Assembly (NCBI GenBank): GCA_016938065.1
Contig: JAFGVI010000094.1
Coordinates: forward strand, 1-38,039
DNA length: 38,039 bases
Direction: 5' to 3'
Source of the DNA: Deltaproteobacteria bacterium
GTDB taxonomy: Bacteria > Desulfobacterota > Anaeroferrophillalia > Anaeroferrophillales > Tharpellaceae
The notes below the pieces were generated by a model. The model did not search any database, had not been told where the DNA came from, and saw nothing but the letters and a program-made list of their open reading frames with translations. Numbering within the stretch: position 1 is the stretch's first letter; the number at the start of each line of letters is the position of its first letter. Shown piece by piece: positions 27,400 through 37,088 of this stretch. A program made the position numbers and the translations under genes.

Positions 27400-29978
27400 T
27401 GAATCATAAACCGATTCCAACCGCAACGGCAGCTGAGGGCCGGATTATCCCGAGAAAACCGACTGCGCCGAAAGCAAGCGGCGCCAGCCGGCAGGAGATG
27501 ATGCGCATTCAGGAAGAGAAGCAGCACCTGGTTGAAATTATTGAAATATCGCCAAATCCGGTGATCATGTTTGCAGAGAATGGCCCAATCAGCTACCTCA
27601 ACCCCTCCGGCCGCCGTTATTTCGGCATCAGTGATCATGAGGAACTCTCAACCATCGATTTTTTTCAGATTTTCCCGCAGGAGATCTGCTCCTTTATAAA
27701 AAATGAGGCCTTTGTCACGGCGGTCAAAAGCGGACAGTGGCATGGTGAAGTCAAGGTCAGTACGGCATTTGCGGAGCTGATCTGCCATCTTATCCTGATT
27801 GCCCATAATCGCAACGACCAGGAGCGGCAATTTTTTTCAGCCACCCTGCACGATCGTACGGCGATTCACAGAGCCACCGCGGAAGCCGATGAGGTTAACG
27901 AACAACTGGAAGTGGCCATTCAGCGCGCCAATCGCATGGCTCTCGAAGCCGAACTTGCCGATGCCTCGAAAAGCGAGTTTCTCGCCAACATGAGTCATGA
28001 AATCAGAACTCCGATGAATGCCATCATCGGTTTTTCTTCGCTGCTGCTTGACACCCCGCTGGACTACGACCAGCGTGACTACCTCAATATCATTATTAAA
28101 AATGGTGAAGGGCTGCTTCACATCATCAATGATATTCTTGATTATTCAAAGATTGAAGCCAACAAACTGGAACTTGAAGAGATCCCTTTTCAGATACGCG
28201 AAACAACCGATGATCTGCTTGGCCTTCTATCCCTCAAAACTGCCGAAAAAGGCCTGTTCTTCCACTGCATTGTCGACCATCGCATTCCCGACAGCCTGCG
28301 GGGAGATCCGATACGCCTGCGCCAGATCCTGATCAATCTGACTAACAATGCGATTAAATTTACTGAAAAAGGCGGCATTGTCATTCGCGCCTCCCTCATC
28401 AAGGAAAACCCTGAAGATGTTGAGATTCTCTTTCAGGTGACCGACACCGGCATCGGTATTCCCGAAGATCGGATCAACCGGCTTTTTCAATCTTTCTCAC
28501 AGGTCGACTCTTCGACGACCCGAGAATTCGGAGGTACGGGCCTGGGACTCGCAATTTCAAAGCAGCTGGCCGAATTAATGGGAGGCAAGGTCGGCGTCAC
28601 CAGTCAGGTGGGAGTCGGCTCTACCTTCTGGTGTACCGTTATTCTGCGCCGTGACCCCGAAACCGCCCTGCCTGCGCATGCCGCACTTTTCAAAAAATAC
28701 CGTTTCCTTATTTTTACGCCACCCGATAACGCTGTTCCGCAGGAAGAGCAGTATGCCGGTCAGGTTGTTGAAGAGCACCTTCTGGCCCTTGGCTGCAAGG
28801 TCGATAAAGCAAATTCGACGAAGACGCTTAACGAATACCTCTATGCCGCGGCCCGCGATAAAAGAACCAGCACCATCATCATAACCGACCTCTCCCGGCA
28901 CAAGGAACCAGCCAATATCAAAGAGCTGCTGCCAAATATTCTGCATCCCCGGTTCAGCCTCGCCCTGACCCCGGCCCAGGATTTTTCCCCGGCCGATAAT
29001 TATGATGCGATCATTCCTTTACCTATCAAAAGAGCCCTGTTTTATGAACAGTTAGCCCGCTGTATCGGCCAGAAAACCGTCGAGAAACCCCTTGACGACG
29101 CGGCGGATCGGCAGCACGACCTGGCGGAAAAACGAAAAAAACTGCGTATCCTGCTGGTAGACGACAACCTCGTCAACATTAAAGTCGGTTCAAAGATGCT
29201 TGCAAAACTGGGTGTCACCTGCGCCACTGCCGGCAATGGGGTTGAGGCCCTGGCAGCGCTGGGAGCCAGCTATTATGACCTGGTCTTCATGGATATTCAG
29301 ATGCCGGGCATGGATGGCTATGAAGCTACCAGACAGATTCGCAACCGCAATACAACCACGATCAATCCCAATATAATCATTGTAGCGATGACGGCGCACG
29401 CCCTGAAAAGTGATAAAGATCGCTGTCTGGCAGCGGGCATGAATGATTTTCTCACCAAACCGGTAAGACTTGAAGAACTTAATCAAGTACTGACCAACGC
29501 GGTCAACAACCTTAAAAAATCAGCTGACAGGGACGAAAACGACGCTGATGATGAAGAAGATTTTACGGCAGGTGGCGATGAAAACGAATCTGACGATTTT
29601 TCGCAAGAGGGTGAAAACCGCTCGGCTCGAGACACAAAACTTTTTGACCGCTCTACCTTTCTGGAAAAACTCGACGAGGATATCGAGTTATACAATGAAC
29701 TGCTCAACGATTTTCTGCTGAGCTGCAGAAGTTACATTCAGGAGATCGAACAGGGCGTAAAAGTGGAAGATTTTGAGCAGATCAGAGTGGCCGCCCACTC
29801 AATCAAAGGCTCAGCCGGCAGTATCGAAGCCAGCCGCCTGCAGAGCGTTGCCGCCAACCTTGAGAGTGCGGCCAGACAAAAGGATCGCGCCCTGGTCCAC
29901 GGCCACCGGGACAACCTGGAGATGGAGTTTGAAATTTTAAGTGAAATCATCAAGGATGAACTCAACGCGGAAAATTAG
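27396..29978 (+). CDS. Soluble hybrid histidine kinase: PAS-HisKA-HATPase-pseudoREC-REC-Hpt
   Basis: 860-aa multi-step phosphorelay kinase with no membrane segment. Order: PAS-like domain (about 45-160), short coiled coil, HisKA with H201 in FLANMSHEIRTPMNAI, HATPase (about 300-420; LTNNAIKFTEKGG, DTGIGIPEDRI, GGTGLGLAISKQL), a degenerate receiver (about 425-565), a full receiver (about 580-700; LLVDDNLVN, phospho-acceptor D633 in VFMDIQMP, LTKPV), a strongly acidic linker (about 710-745), and a C-terminal Hpt with H801 in AAHSIKGSAGS. The architecture resembles BarA/TorS-type kinases but is cytoplasmic. The PAS domain suggests an internal redox or metabolite cue. Through Hpt it could phosphorylate the CheY-like protein encoded two genes upstream. 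Its 3' end overlaps convergent aroC by 17 bases. Confidence 0.92.
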   Translation: MMNHKPIPTATAAEGRIIPRKPTAPKASGASRQEMMRIQEEKQHLVEIIEISPNPVIMFAENGPISYLNPSGRRYFGISDHEELSTIDFFQIFPQEICSFIKNEAFVTAVKSGQWHGEVKVSTAFAELICHLILIAHNRNDQERQFFSATLHDRTAIHRATAEADEVNEQLEVAIQRANRMALEAELADASKSEFLANMSHEIRTPMNAIIGFSSLLLDTPLDYDQRDYLNIIIKNGEGLLHIINDILDYSKIEANKLELEEIPFQIRETTDDLLGLLSLKTAEKGLFFHCIVDHRIPDSLRGDPIRLRQILINLTNNAIKFTEKGGIVIRASLIKENPEDVEILFQVTDTGIGIPEDRINRLFQSFSQVDSSTTREFGGTGLGLAISKQLAELMGGKVGVTSQVGVGSTFWCTVILRRDPETALPAHAALFKKYRFLIFTPPDNAVPQEEQYAGQVVEEHLLALGCKVDKANSTKTLNEYLYAAARDKRTSTIIITDLSRHKEPANIKELLPNILHPRFSLALTPAQDFSPADNYDAIIPLPIKRALFYEQLARCIGQKTVEKPLDDAADRQHDLAEKRKKLRILLVDDNLVNIKVGSKMLAKLGVTCATAGNGVEALAALGASYYDLVFMDIQMPGMDGYEATRQIRNRNTTTINPNIIIVAMTAHALKSDKDRCLAAGMNDFLTKPVRLEELNQVLTNAVNNLKKSADRDENDADDEEDFTAGGDENESDDFSQEGENRSARDTKLFDRSTFLEKLDEDIELYNELLNDFLLSCRSYIQEIEQGVKVEDFEQIRVAAHSIKGSAGSIEASRLQSVAANLESAARQKDRALVHGHRDNLEMEFEILSEIIKDELNAEN

Positions 29979-31068
29979 CCTGCACCAGGGCTGAACGGGC
30001 CGCCTGCCGCAGAGCCAGATCGGCCAGCACCATGGCGGCCATCGCTTCGACGACCGGCACGGCCCGCGGGACGACACAGGGATCATGACGGCCTTTGCCC
30101 TCAAGCACCACCTCACGGCCCGCATAATCAACGGTTCTCTGAGCTTTACCGATGGTCGGCGTCGGCTTGAAAGCGACCGCAAAAAAAATTATCTGACCGT
30201 TACTGATACCGCCCTGCACCCCGCCACTGTAATTTGTTCTCGTGCCCAGTTTCTGCCCCTCGACAACAAAGAGATCATTATGTTCCGAGCCGCTCATGGC
30301 GGCAGCGGAAAAACCGGAACCCAAGGCAAAACCTTTGGCGGCCGGAATGGAAAGCATCGCCTGAGCAAGCAGGGCATCAAGCTTGTCGAAAACCGGCTCC
30401 CCCCAACCTGCCGGCACCCCGCGACAGAGACAGCTGACCACCCCTCCTAAAGAGTCCTGCATTGCCGCCGCCGTAGTAATCGCCGCCGTCATCGCCGCCG
30501 CCGCTTTACGATCGGGGCAGCGCACGGCATCGCCATCAACCTTAGTCCGGGTCAAATTCGCCAGATCTGGCATTGAGGCTGTGACAGCGCCCGCCTGACT
30601 GACCCAGGCAACAATTTCAACGCCGAAAACCGTTTCAAGAAACTGCTCCGCGACACTTCCGGCGGCAACCCGGGCCAGGGTTTCACGGGCACTGGCCCGA
30701 CCGCCGCCGCTCTGTGCCCCCACTCCATACTTCATGCGATAGGTATAATCGGCATGCGACGGTCGCGGCACATCAGCCATAGCCCGGTAATCACCCGGAT
30801 GCTGATTGTGGTTGCGCACGAGCAAGGCCAGCGGTGAACCCAGGGTTTTTCCATTTTCCAGACCGGAGAGAATTTCAATCCGGTCACTCTCCCGGCGAGG
30901 CGTGGTAAGACTGCTCTGACCCGGCCGCCGCCGATCCAGCTGAGCCTGAATGGCCGGGAGAGAGAGAGCAATACCCGCCGGGCAACCATCAACCACAGCG
31001 CCCACCCCGGGCCCATGCGACTCACCAAATGTAGTCATTCTAAAGAGCGTGCCAAAAGTACTGCTCAT
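29962..31068 (-). CDS. aroC: Chorismate synthase
   Basis: Last shikimate-pathway enzyme: converts 5-enolpyruvylshikimate-3-phosphate to chorismate with reduced FMN. It has 368 aa from the ATG at 31068, which has GGTGA upstream; a TTG at 31101 would add 11 unconserved residues. Signatures are MTTFGESHGPGVGAVVDGCP at the N-terminus, RPSHADYTYRMKYG, GGRASARETLARVAAG, MSGSEHNDLF and GGVQGGISNG. It is the last gene of the aroE-aroA-aroK-aroC string, 34 bases after aroK. Its end overlaps the convergent kinase gene. Confidence 0.96.
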   Translation of the reverse strand: MSSTFGTLFRMTTFGESHGPGVGAVVDGCPAGIALSLPAIQAQLDRRRPGQSSLTTPRRESDRIEILSGLENGKTLGSPLALLVRNHNQHPGDYRAMADVPRPSHADYTYRMKYGVGAQSGGGRASARETLARVAAGSVAEQFLETVFGVEIVAWVSQAGAVTASMPDLANLTRTKVDGDAVRCPDRKAAAAMTAAITTAAAMQDSLGGVVSCLCRGVPAGWGEPVFDKLDALLAQAMLSIPAAKGFALGSGFSAAAMSGSEHNDLFVVEGQKLGTRTNYSGGVQGGISNGQIIFFAVAFKPTPTIGKAQRTVDYAGREVVLEGKGRHDPCVVPRAVPVVEAMAAMVLADLALRQAARSALVQANFPR

Positions 31069-31102
31069 TGATGTCACCGATGCGGGATTAAGAAACCGCA
31101 AC

Positions 31103-31636
31103 TCAAAGTTTATTGAAACTGAAGCTCTTTACAATCTCCCGGACGATTGCATCGACACTCTGATGATCTGCCGCTATAATGAAATCAGCCACCTCCCGAT
31201 AGAAGGGCTCGCGCTCCTGCAATCCGAGCCGGATTTCATCTTTTAGAGCCAGAGAGCTTAAAGGCGGTCGCGACAGGGCCGTCGCAGAATCTGTCAGAAG
31301 GCGGGCAAGGGTGATTTCAGGGCTGGCCTGCAGCCAGAAAGAGAGGCCGCTTTTCTGCAGAAGAGCACGGTTTGCCGCCGCCAGAACCACCCCGCCACCC
31401 GTGGCCAGCACAATCTGATCATCCTGACAGCACTCCTCTAAAATTTCGCTTTCCAACTGCCGAAAACGCTCCCAGCCGGATTGCGCAACAAACTCGGCAA
31501 TGGCCACCCCGGCCCGCTCTCTGAATACGAGATCACAATCAACAAAAGTCCACGCCAAAACCTCTGCCAGCTTGAGCCCGACCGAAGTTTTTCCCGAACC
31601 GCGATAACCGATCAGATTAATATTGTCTCTGCTCAC
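31103..31636 (-). CDS. aroK: Shikimate kinase
   Basis: 177-aa P-loop kinase phosphorylating shikimate at the 3-hydroxyl with ATP. The P-loop GYRGSGKTS is preceded by INLI. The shikimate-binding Asp is in FVDCDLVFRERAG, the conserved Arg in WERFRQLESEIL, and the Walker-B-like VLATGGGVVL is intact. The lid Arg is in the region ALSRPPLSS. The start is a GTG with a weak upstream site. It lies 13 bases after aroA and 34 before aroC, in an order matching successive pathway steps only in part. aroK versus aroL cannot be decided. Confidence 0.94.
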   Translation of the reverse strand: MSRDNINLIGYRGSGKTSVGLKLAEVLAWTFVDCDLVFRERAGVAIAEFVAQSGWERFRQLESEILEECCQDDQIVLATGGGVVLAAANRALLQKSGLSFWLQASPEITLARLLTDSATALSRPPLSSLALKDEIRLGLQEREPFYREVADFIIAADHQSVDAIVREIVKSFSFNKL

Positions 31637-31649
31637 CGAACTCAGCTTC

Positions 31650-32912
31650 TCAGTTTAAACCGGCAAACACTGACCAATAGTCGGGAAAAGATTTGCCCAC
31701 GCACATTTCATCCTCAATTTTAACCCCGGCTACGTTAAGCCCGGCCAGAGAAAAACTCATGGCAATACGATGATCATCATAGGTCTTGATCTGCGCTCCA
31801 CGCGGTTGACCACCGGTGACGGTAATGGCATCGGCGCTGCAGGTTGCGACGATGCCCATTTTACCAAGCTCGGTCGCCACCGCCGCCAGACGATCACTCT
31901 CTTTAGCCCTGAGATGCGCCACATTGGTCATTACCGTTGTCCCCTCGGCAAAAGCCGCGACTACGGCCAGTGTCGGCACCAGATCCGGCATATCCCCCAT
32001 ATCTACAGTCAGGGCCCGCAAAGGGCCGCCGATTACACTGATGCCGTCGTCAGCAAAAACTACCCGGCAGCCCATTTTCTCCAAAACACGGACAAAACCA
32101 AGATCACCCTGCGCTGAATCAGCGCTAATGCCCCTGACTTTGATCTCAGCCCCGGTGATCGCCGCCGCCGCCCAGAAATAGCCGGCCTGGGAACAATCAG
32201 GTTCGACCTGACAGGTCCCGGCCCGATAACACTGTCCGCCGGCAACCTTGAATTTATCGTAACCATAAGCGTCAACGCTGATCCCGAAGCGTCGCATTAC
32301 CGCCAGGGTCAGATCAACATAGGGACGCGAGACCGGGCCTTTTATCACTTCGATTTCCAGCCCCTTCCCGGTTAACGGCCCCATCAGGAGCAGAGCGGAA
32401 AGATATTGACTGCTGACGCCGCAATCAATCTGCACCGGACCGCCCGCAATCGGGCCGCCGACAATCCGAATCGGCGGACAGCCGTTATGGTGCAGAGCTG
32501 AAGCGTCGATCTTGAGCTGTTTCAGGGCGTTAAGCAATTCAGCCATCGGCCGCTGGCGCATCCGCGGACTGCCATCAAGGATATACTCACCCTGGCCTAA
32601 TGCTGCAATTGCGGTCAGTAAACGCATGGAAGTACCGGAATTTTCCAGAAAAATTTCCTGCTGACCGGAGACGAACCGGCCCCCGCACCCTGCCACCGCA
32701 AAATGCCTAGCTGCAGCATCAGCCGTTATCTGCGCTCCCATCTGCGTCAGAGCCGCCGCCGTCAATTGCGTATCCCGGCTGAAAAGAGCACCCTCTATAG
32801 AGCTTCGGCCCTGAGCCAGAGCCGCAGCGATTAAAACCCTGTGCGTGTAACTTTTTGATCCCGGCACCTGAACCTCGGCGCGGCTCAAAGAGCGCGGTTT
32901 TATCTCCAGCAT
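31650..32912 (-). CDS. aroA: 5-enolpyruvylshikimate-3-phosphate synthase
   Basis: 420-aa EPT-family enzyme transferring the enolpyruvyl group from PEP to shikimate-3-phosphate. Substrate-binding motifs are PGSKSYTHRVLIAAALA, ENSGTSMRLLTAIAALGQG, RMRQRPMAELLNAL, the SSQYLSALLL segment, the catalytic Asp region MGDMPDLVPTLAV, HLRAKESDRLAAVATEL and YDDHRIAMSFSLAGL. The PEP-site sequence ENSGTSMR differs from the GNAGTAMR of glyphosate-sensitive class I enzymes; sensitivity was not assessed. GAGGAG precedes the ATG. It follows aroE by 74 bases with no terminator seen. Confidence 0.95.
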   Translation of the reverse strand: MLEIKPRSLSRAEVQVPGSKSYTHRVLIAAALAQGRSSIEGALFSRDTQLTAAALTQMGAQITADAAARHFAVAGCGGRFVSGQQEIFLENSGTSMRLLTAIAALGQGEYILDGSPRMRQRPMAELLNALKQLKIDASALHHNGCPPIRIVGGPIAGGPVQIDCGVSSQYLSALLLMGPLTGKGLEIEVIKGPVSRPYVDLTLAVMRRFGISVDAYGYDKFKVAGGQCYRAGTCQVEPDCSQAGYFWAAAAITGAEIKVRGISADSAQGDLGFVRVLEKMGCRVVFADDGISVIGGPLRALTVDMGDMPDLVPTLAVVAAFAEGTTVMTNVAHLRAKESDRLAAVATELGKMGIVATCSADAITVTGGQPRGAQIKTYDDHRIAMSFSLAGLNVAGVKIEDEMCVGKSFPDYWSVFAGLN

Positions 32913-32986
32913 CTATTCACTCCTCTCCCGACCGCGCCGGGGAAATAACTGCTTTGCTATGTAAAGATTACCCTGTTAAAAAATAA

Positions 32987-33796
32987 TCAGGTTCCTGACA
33001 GTTGCTTCAGCACAGCCTGACGCATCACTGCCAGCGGCGCCGTTTGCCCCGTCCACAGGGTAAACTGCAGGGCTCCCTGACCGATAAACATCTCCAGACC
33101 ATCAATAATCTGCGCTCCCTTAGCCTGCGCCGCAGCCAGCAGTCTCGTGTGCAGAGGATTATAGACAATGTCCATAACCACCCGGGGCGAGACAAGCAGG
33201 GCTTCGGGAACCGCCAGCTGATCACTCGCCGGGGTCATGCCCAGCGATGTCGTATTGACCAGAATCTCAGCCTCGAAATCCTTACTTTCGGAAAAATTCA
33301 GATATTGCACCGCAAACGCTTCGGCCAGAGCCAGACCTCGAACCGGAGTGCGGTTGACGATCGCCACCTGAGCTCCGGCCTTGACCAGGCCGTAGACCAG
33401 AGCCCGGGCCGCGCCACCGGCCCCAACAACCAGCACGCGACGACCGGCCAGTGTAACTTTCGCCTGCAGGGCCGCCAAAGCCCCGGTCGCATCGGTATTG
33501 TAACCGCATAACTGACCCTGACGATTAACTACAGTATTAACCGCAGCGATAGCCTGTGCCGACGCGTCAACCCAGTCCAGGTAGGGAATGATCTCGGTTT
33601 TGTGCGGCAGAGTTACACTTAACCCCGCAATCCCCAAGGCCCGCACACCGGTCAGTGCCGCCTTCAGATCTGCAACTTGAAAGGCAGTGAAATAGGCCTC
33701 CAGATCAAGCTCTTTAAAAGCGGCATTATGCATCACCGGACTTAAAGAGTGGGCAATCGGATTACCGATCACCCCGTATAACGCAAGCCCGGCCAC
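32987..33796 (-). CDS. aroE: Shikimate dehydrogenase (NADP+)
   Basis: 269-aa enzyme reducing 3-dehydroshikimate to shikimate. The substrate site is visible as NPIAHSLSPVMHNAAF, catalytic K66 in VTLPHKTEI and D102 in GYNTDATGA. The Rossmann domain has VVGAGGAARALVYGL and the NRTPVRG loop, whose Arg suits NADP. The start is a GTG two bases after the obgE stop, so the pair is probably translationally coupled. aroB, aroD/aroQ and aroG/aroF are not in the window. Confidence 0.95.
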   Translation of the reverse strand: MAGLALYGVIGNPIAHSLSPVMHNAAFKELDLEAYFTAFQVADLKAALTGVRALGIAGLSVTLPHKTEIIPYLDWVDASAQAIAAVNTVVNRQGQLCGYNTDATGALAALQAKVTLAGRRVLVVGAGGAARALVYGLVKAGAQVAIVNRTPVRGLALAEAFAVQYLNFSESKDFEAEILVNTTSLGMTPASDQLAVPEALLVSPRVVMDIVYNPLHTRLLAAAQAKGAQIIDGLEMFIGQGALQFTLWTGQTAPLAVMRQAVLKQLSGT

Positions 33797-33798
33797 AG

Positions 33799-34839
<1,041 letters not shown>

Positions 34840-34874
34840 TCAACCCCCATACTGTAACCACTTTAAACAAACAA

Positions 34875-34902
34875 AAAAAGCCCTTCTTAAAAAGGGCTTT
34901 TT
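34875..34902 (-). terminator. Intrinsic terminator between rpmA and obgE
   Basis: Minus strand: AAAGCCCTT and AAGGGCTTT arms pair around a six-base loop, extended by A:T pairs and followed by Ts (the plus strand carries a seven-A run at 34873-34879). It lies 65 bases past the rpmA stop and about 50 before the obgE start. It should limit obgE and aro transcription to readthrough or a separate promoter. Confidence 0.75.
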
Positions 34903-34967
34903 CTGCAGGGCCGGAAAAGACCCTGCAATCATCATTACAAACTGTGTAAACCGGTTCTACCGAAAAA

Positions 34968-35228
34968 TCAGACAGCCTTACTATAGACACTGACCTTTTT
35001 ACGAAGTTTGTCATAACGCTCAAATGTAACAACTCCGTCCGCTTTAGCGTAGAGTGTATCATCCTTACCCCGACCGACATTGGTTCCCGGGTGAATTTTG
35101 GTTCCGCGCTGACGCACCAGAATATTACCGGCGACCACGGCCTGTCCACCGAAGCGCTTTATTCCCAGTCGTTTACTTTCGCTATCGCGGCCATTGCTGG
35201 TACTGCCGCCACCTTTCTTATGAGCCAT
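34968..35228 (-). CDS. rpmA: 50S ribosomal protein bL27
   Basis: 86-aa ribosomal protein whose N-terminal tail reaches the peptidyl transferase centre. The sequence begins [16 protein letters not shown], with no N-terminal extension needing the cleavage seen in Firmicutes, and continues with the conserved [38 protein letters not shown] and a VTFER strand. AAGGAG is well placed before the ATG. It lies 22 bases after rplU and is followed by an intrinsic terminator. Confidence 0.98.
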   Translation of the reverse strand: MAHKKGGGSTSNGRDSESKRLGIKRFGGQAVVAGNILVRQRGTKIHPGTNVGRGKDDTLYAKADGVVTFERYDKLRKKVSVYSKAV

Positions 35229-35250
35229 AGTCCTTTATCTCCTTAAAACC

Positions 35251-35562
35251 CTAAGCGCTGATTTCAGTAATTCTCAGTTGTGTCAGTTCCTGACGATGCC
35301 CCTGGCGTTTACGATATCCTTTACGACGCTTGGATCTGAATACGAGGATCTTCTCACCCCGTTTCTGGGCCAGAATTTCACCTTTCACCGTAACGCCTTC
35401 CAGCAACGGAGTACCGATCTTTACTTCCTCGCCATCAACCAGGCTCAGAACTTCTGCAAAGTCAACCACATCGCCGGCTTCGCCGACAATTCTCTCAACA
35501 TCAATCACTTCTCCGGATGCAACCCGATACTGCTTTCCTCCGGTACGTAAAACGGCATACAT
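35251..35562 (-). CDS. rplU: 50S ribosomal protein bL21
   Basis: 103-aa 23S rRNA-binding protein, the same length as E. coli L21. It starts MYAVLRTGGKQYRV and ends with the conserved basic segment KRRKGYRKRQGHRQELTQLRI. The ATG at 35562 is chosen over an upstream in-frame start (nine more residues) because the family start coincides and GGAGGAG lies about nine bases before it. A strong sigma70 promoter with TTGACA lies 120-92 bases upstream, giving a leader of about 85 bases in which I see no convincing autoregulatory fold. Confidence 0.97.
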   Translation of the reverse strand: MYAVLRTGGKQYRVASGEVIDVERIVGEAGDVVDFAEVLSLVDGEEVKIGTPLLEGVTVKGEILAQKRGEKILVFRSKRRKGYRKRQGHRQELTQLRITEISA

Positions 35563-35653
35563 TATCCGTAACTCCTCCATAATAGACAAAATATTCTCTT
35601 CCGCATTCCGAAGTTCAGCAAAGAAGCCGACTGTCTTCCGAAAGGGGATGGGC

Positions 35654-35682
35654 TATATAATCAATCACTCTCGCTTTGTCAA
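35654..35682 (-). promoter_or_regulatory. Sigma70 promoter of rplU-rpmA
   Basis: Minus strand: consensus -35 TTGACA (35682-35677), a 17-base spacer, and -10 TATATA (35659-35654). The -35 begins just after the cpoB stop codon, so the ribosomal protein operon has its own strong promoter packed against the upstream gene. Confidence 0.7.
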
Positions 35683-35685
35683 GAG

Positions 35686-36432
35686 CTATTCGAGTCGAGC
35701 CCGGGCTTTTTCAGCCAGTTCCGCACTTAAACTCCCCGGATATTTCCGCAAAAGCTCCGTACAGGCGGCCAGAGCCGGTTCCCGACTGCCGATAGCCTCA
35801 TATGACATTGCCGTTTTCAAAAGAGCATCCGGCACCTTGGCACTGGCGGGAAAATCTTTCTGCACTCTTTTAAATTCAGTTATCGCCTGCGCATACTGAG
35901 CCAATGAGTAGTAGCTTTCACCCAGCCAGTAACGCGCATTGGCCGCTTTTTCGGTCGTCGGAAAATCCCTGAGATAAGCGGCAAAAAGCTTGACCGCATT
36001 CTCATAGTCACCATTCTGGTAAGCAGCCAGGGATTCGTTGTAAATCTTCTCAAAAGCCTGAACCTCCCCCGGGCTGGAAGGGGCCGGCACCGACGGAGGT
36101 TTCTCTTCCCCGGTTACTTTTGTTGCGGGAACGCTATTTGCGAAAGTTGGCGGGTTACCTTTAACGGCCTGGGCTCGCAGCAGAGCCTGAATCTCCTCGC
36201 CCTGTTTCAGAATCAGGTCGCGGGCTTCATCAAAACGCACGCGCAACCCTTCAAGCTCCTGTTTTAAACTCTGCTGCCGGCCGGCACCGGTTTGAAGCTC
36301 ATCTTCGAGAACAGCTACTTTTTTCTGCAACTCAGCCACGGCCTGACGTTCATCCAGGGGAATCTTGCAGCCGGCCCCAAACTGAGCCAGCAAAACAACC
36401 AGAAAGATGCTTCGCCAGAGCGTTACTTTCAT
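35686..36432 (-). CDS. cpoB: CpoB/YbgF-like lipoprotein with TPR repeats
   Basis: 248-aa envelope protein. The signal peptide [20 protein letters not shown] ends at a lipobox-like GAGC, so Cys22 is probably lipidated; the -3 position is Gly, an imperfect match. Residues about 30-85 form a coiled coil ([19 protein letters not shown]), then a Pro/Ser/Thr-rich linker, then C-terminal TPR repeats ([57 protein letters not shown]). This coiled coil plus TPR layout is that of CpoB/YbgF, which links PBP1B and Tol during outer-membrane constriction. No tol-pal genes are adjacent, so the role is tentative. It overlaps fsa by ATGA. Confidence 0.82.
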   Translation of the reverse strand: MKVTLWRSIFLVVLLAQFGAGCKIPLDERQAVAELQKKVAVLEDELQTGAGRQQSLKQELEGLRVRFDEARDLILKQGEEIQALLRAQAVKGNPPTFANSVPATKVTGEEKPPSVPAPSSPGEVQAFEKIYNESLAAYQNGDYENAVKLFAAYLRDFPTTEKAANARYWLGESYYSLAQYAQAITEFKRVQKDFPASAKVPDALLKTAMSYEAIGSREPALAACTELLRKYPGSLSAELAEKARARLE

Positions 36433-37088
36433 TGCGTCTTCGGCTCTCCCTCCAACTTGCGCCAGTCGGCCAGAAAATTCTCAATGCCGATATCCGTAAG
36501 CGGATGTTTAGCTAACTGCATCAGAACCTTAAAAGGTATCGTGCAGACGTCGGCCCCGAGCTCAGCCGCCGCCAGAACGTGCTGCGGATGCCTGATACTG
36601 GCGACAATAATCTTGGTCAGATAGCCATAGTTATCGTAAATATCGGCAATCTGACGCACCAGGTTCATGCCGTCAGCGGCAATATCATCAAGACGCCCAA
36701 CAAAAGGGCTGACGTAGGTGGCTCCGGCTTTGGCGGCCAGCAACGCCTGCAAAGGTGAGAAAATCAAAGTCACATTGGTTTTGATACCCATCCCGGTCAA
36801 CACCTTAACCGCCTTCAGGCCCTCGGCCAGCATCGGAATCTTGATTACGATGTTATCTCCGAGTTCCTTGAGCTGCAGGGCCTCTTCGATCATCCCGGCA
36901 GCCTCTAAAGAGATCACTTCGGCGCTGACCGGGCCCGGAACCAGAGCCGCAATTTCCCTGATCCCGGGGAAAAAGTCCAGACCCTCTCTGGCGACCAGCG
37001 ATGGATTAGTGGTCACCCCGTCAACCAGTCCATAATTCATGGCCTCCCGGATCTCAGCAAGATTGGCCGTATCTATAAAAAATTCCAT
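36429..37088 (-). CDS. fsa: Transaldolase/fructose-6-phosphate aldolase (TalC/Fsa family)
   Basis: 219-aa single-domain TIM-barrel class I aldolase. The start region [35 protein letters not shown], the Schiff-base lysine in [47 protein letters not shown] and C-terminal [15 protein letters not shown] identify the TalC/MipB group. Members are either transaldolases of the pentose phosphate pathway or F6P aldolases; the sequence alone does not separate them with certainty. The ATG at 37088 has GAGG upstream; reading from 37109 would add seven residues. It overlaps folK by 35 bases and cpoB by 4. Confidence 0.92.
   Translation of the reverse strand: MEFFIDTANLAEIREAMNYGLVDGVTTNPSLVAREGLDFFPGIREIAALVPGPVSAEVISLEAAGMIEEALQLKELGDNIVIKIPMLAEGLKAVKVLTGMGIKTNVTLIFSPLQALLAAKAGATYVSPFVGRLDDIAADGMNLVRQIADIYDNYGYLTKIIVASIRHPQHVLAAAELGADVCTIPFKVLMQLAKHPLTDIGIENFLADWRKLEGEPKTQ

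Noticed and set aside
30470-30520. GCCGCC-rich stretch resembling a short tandem repeat
   Set aside because: It is the alanine-rich helix of AroC (codon-level repetition of GCG/GCC), not a separate repeat element.
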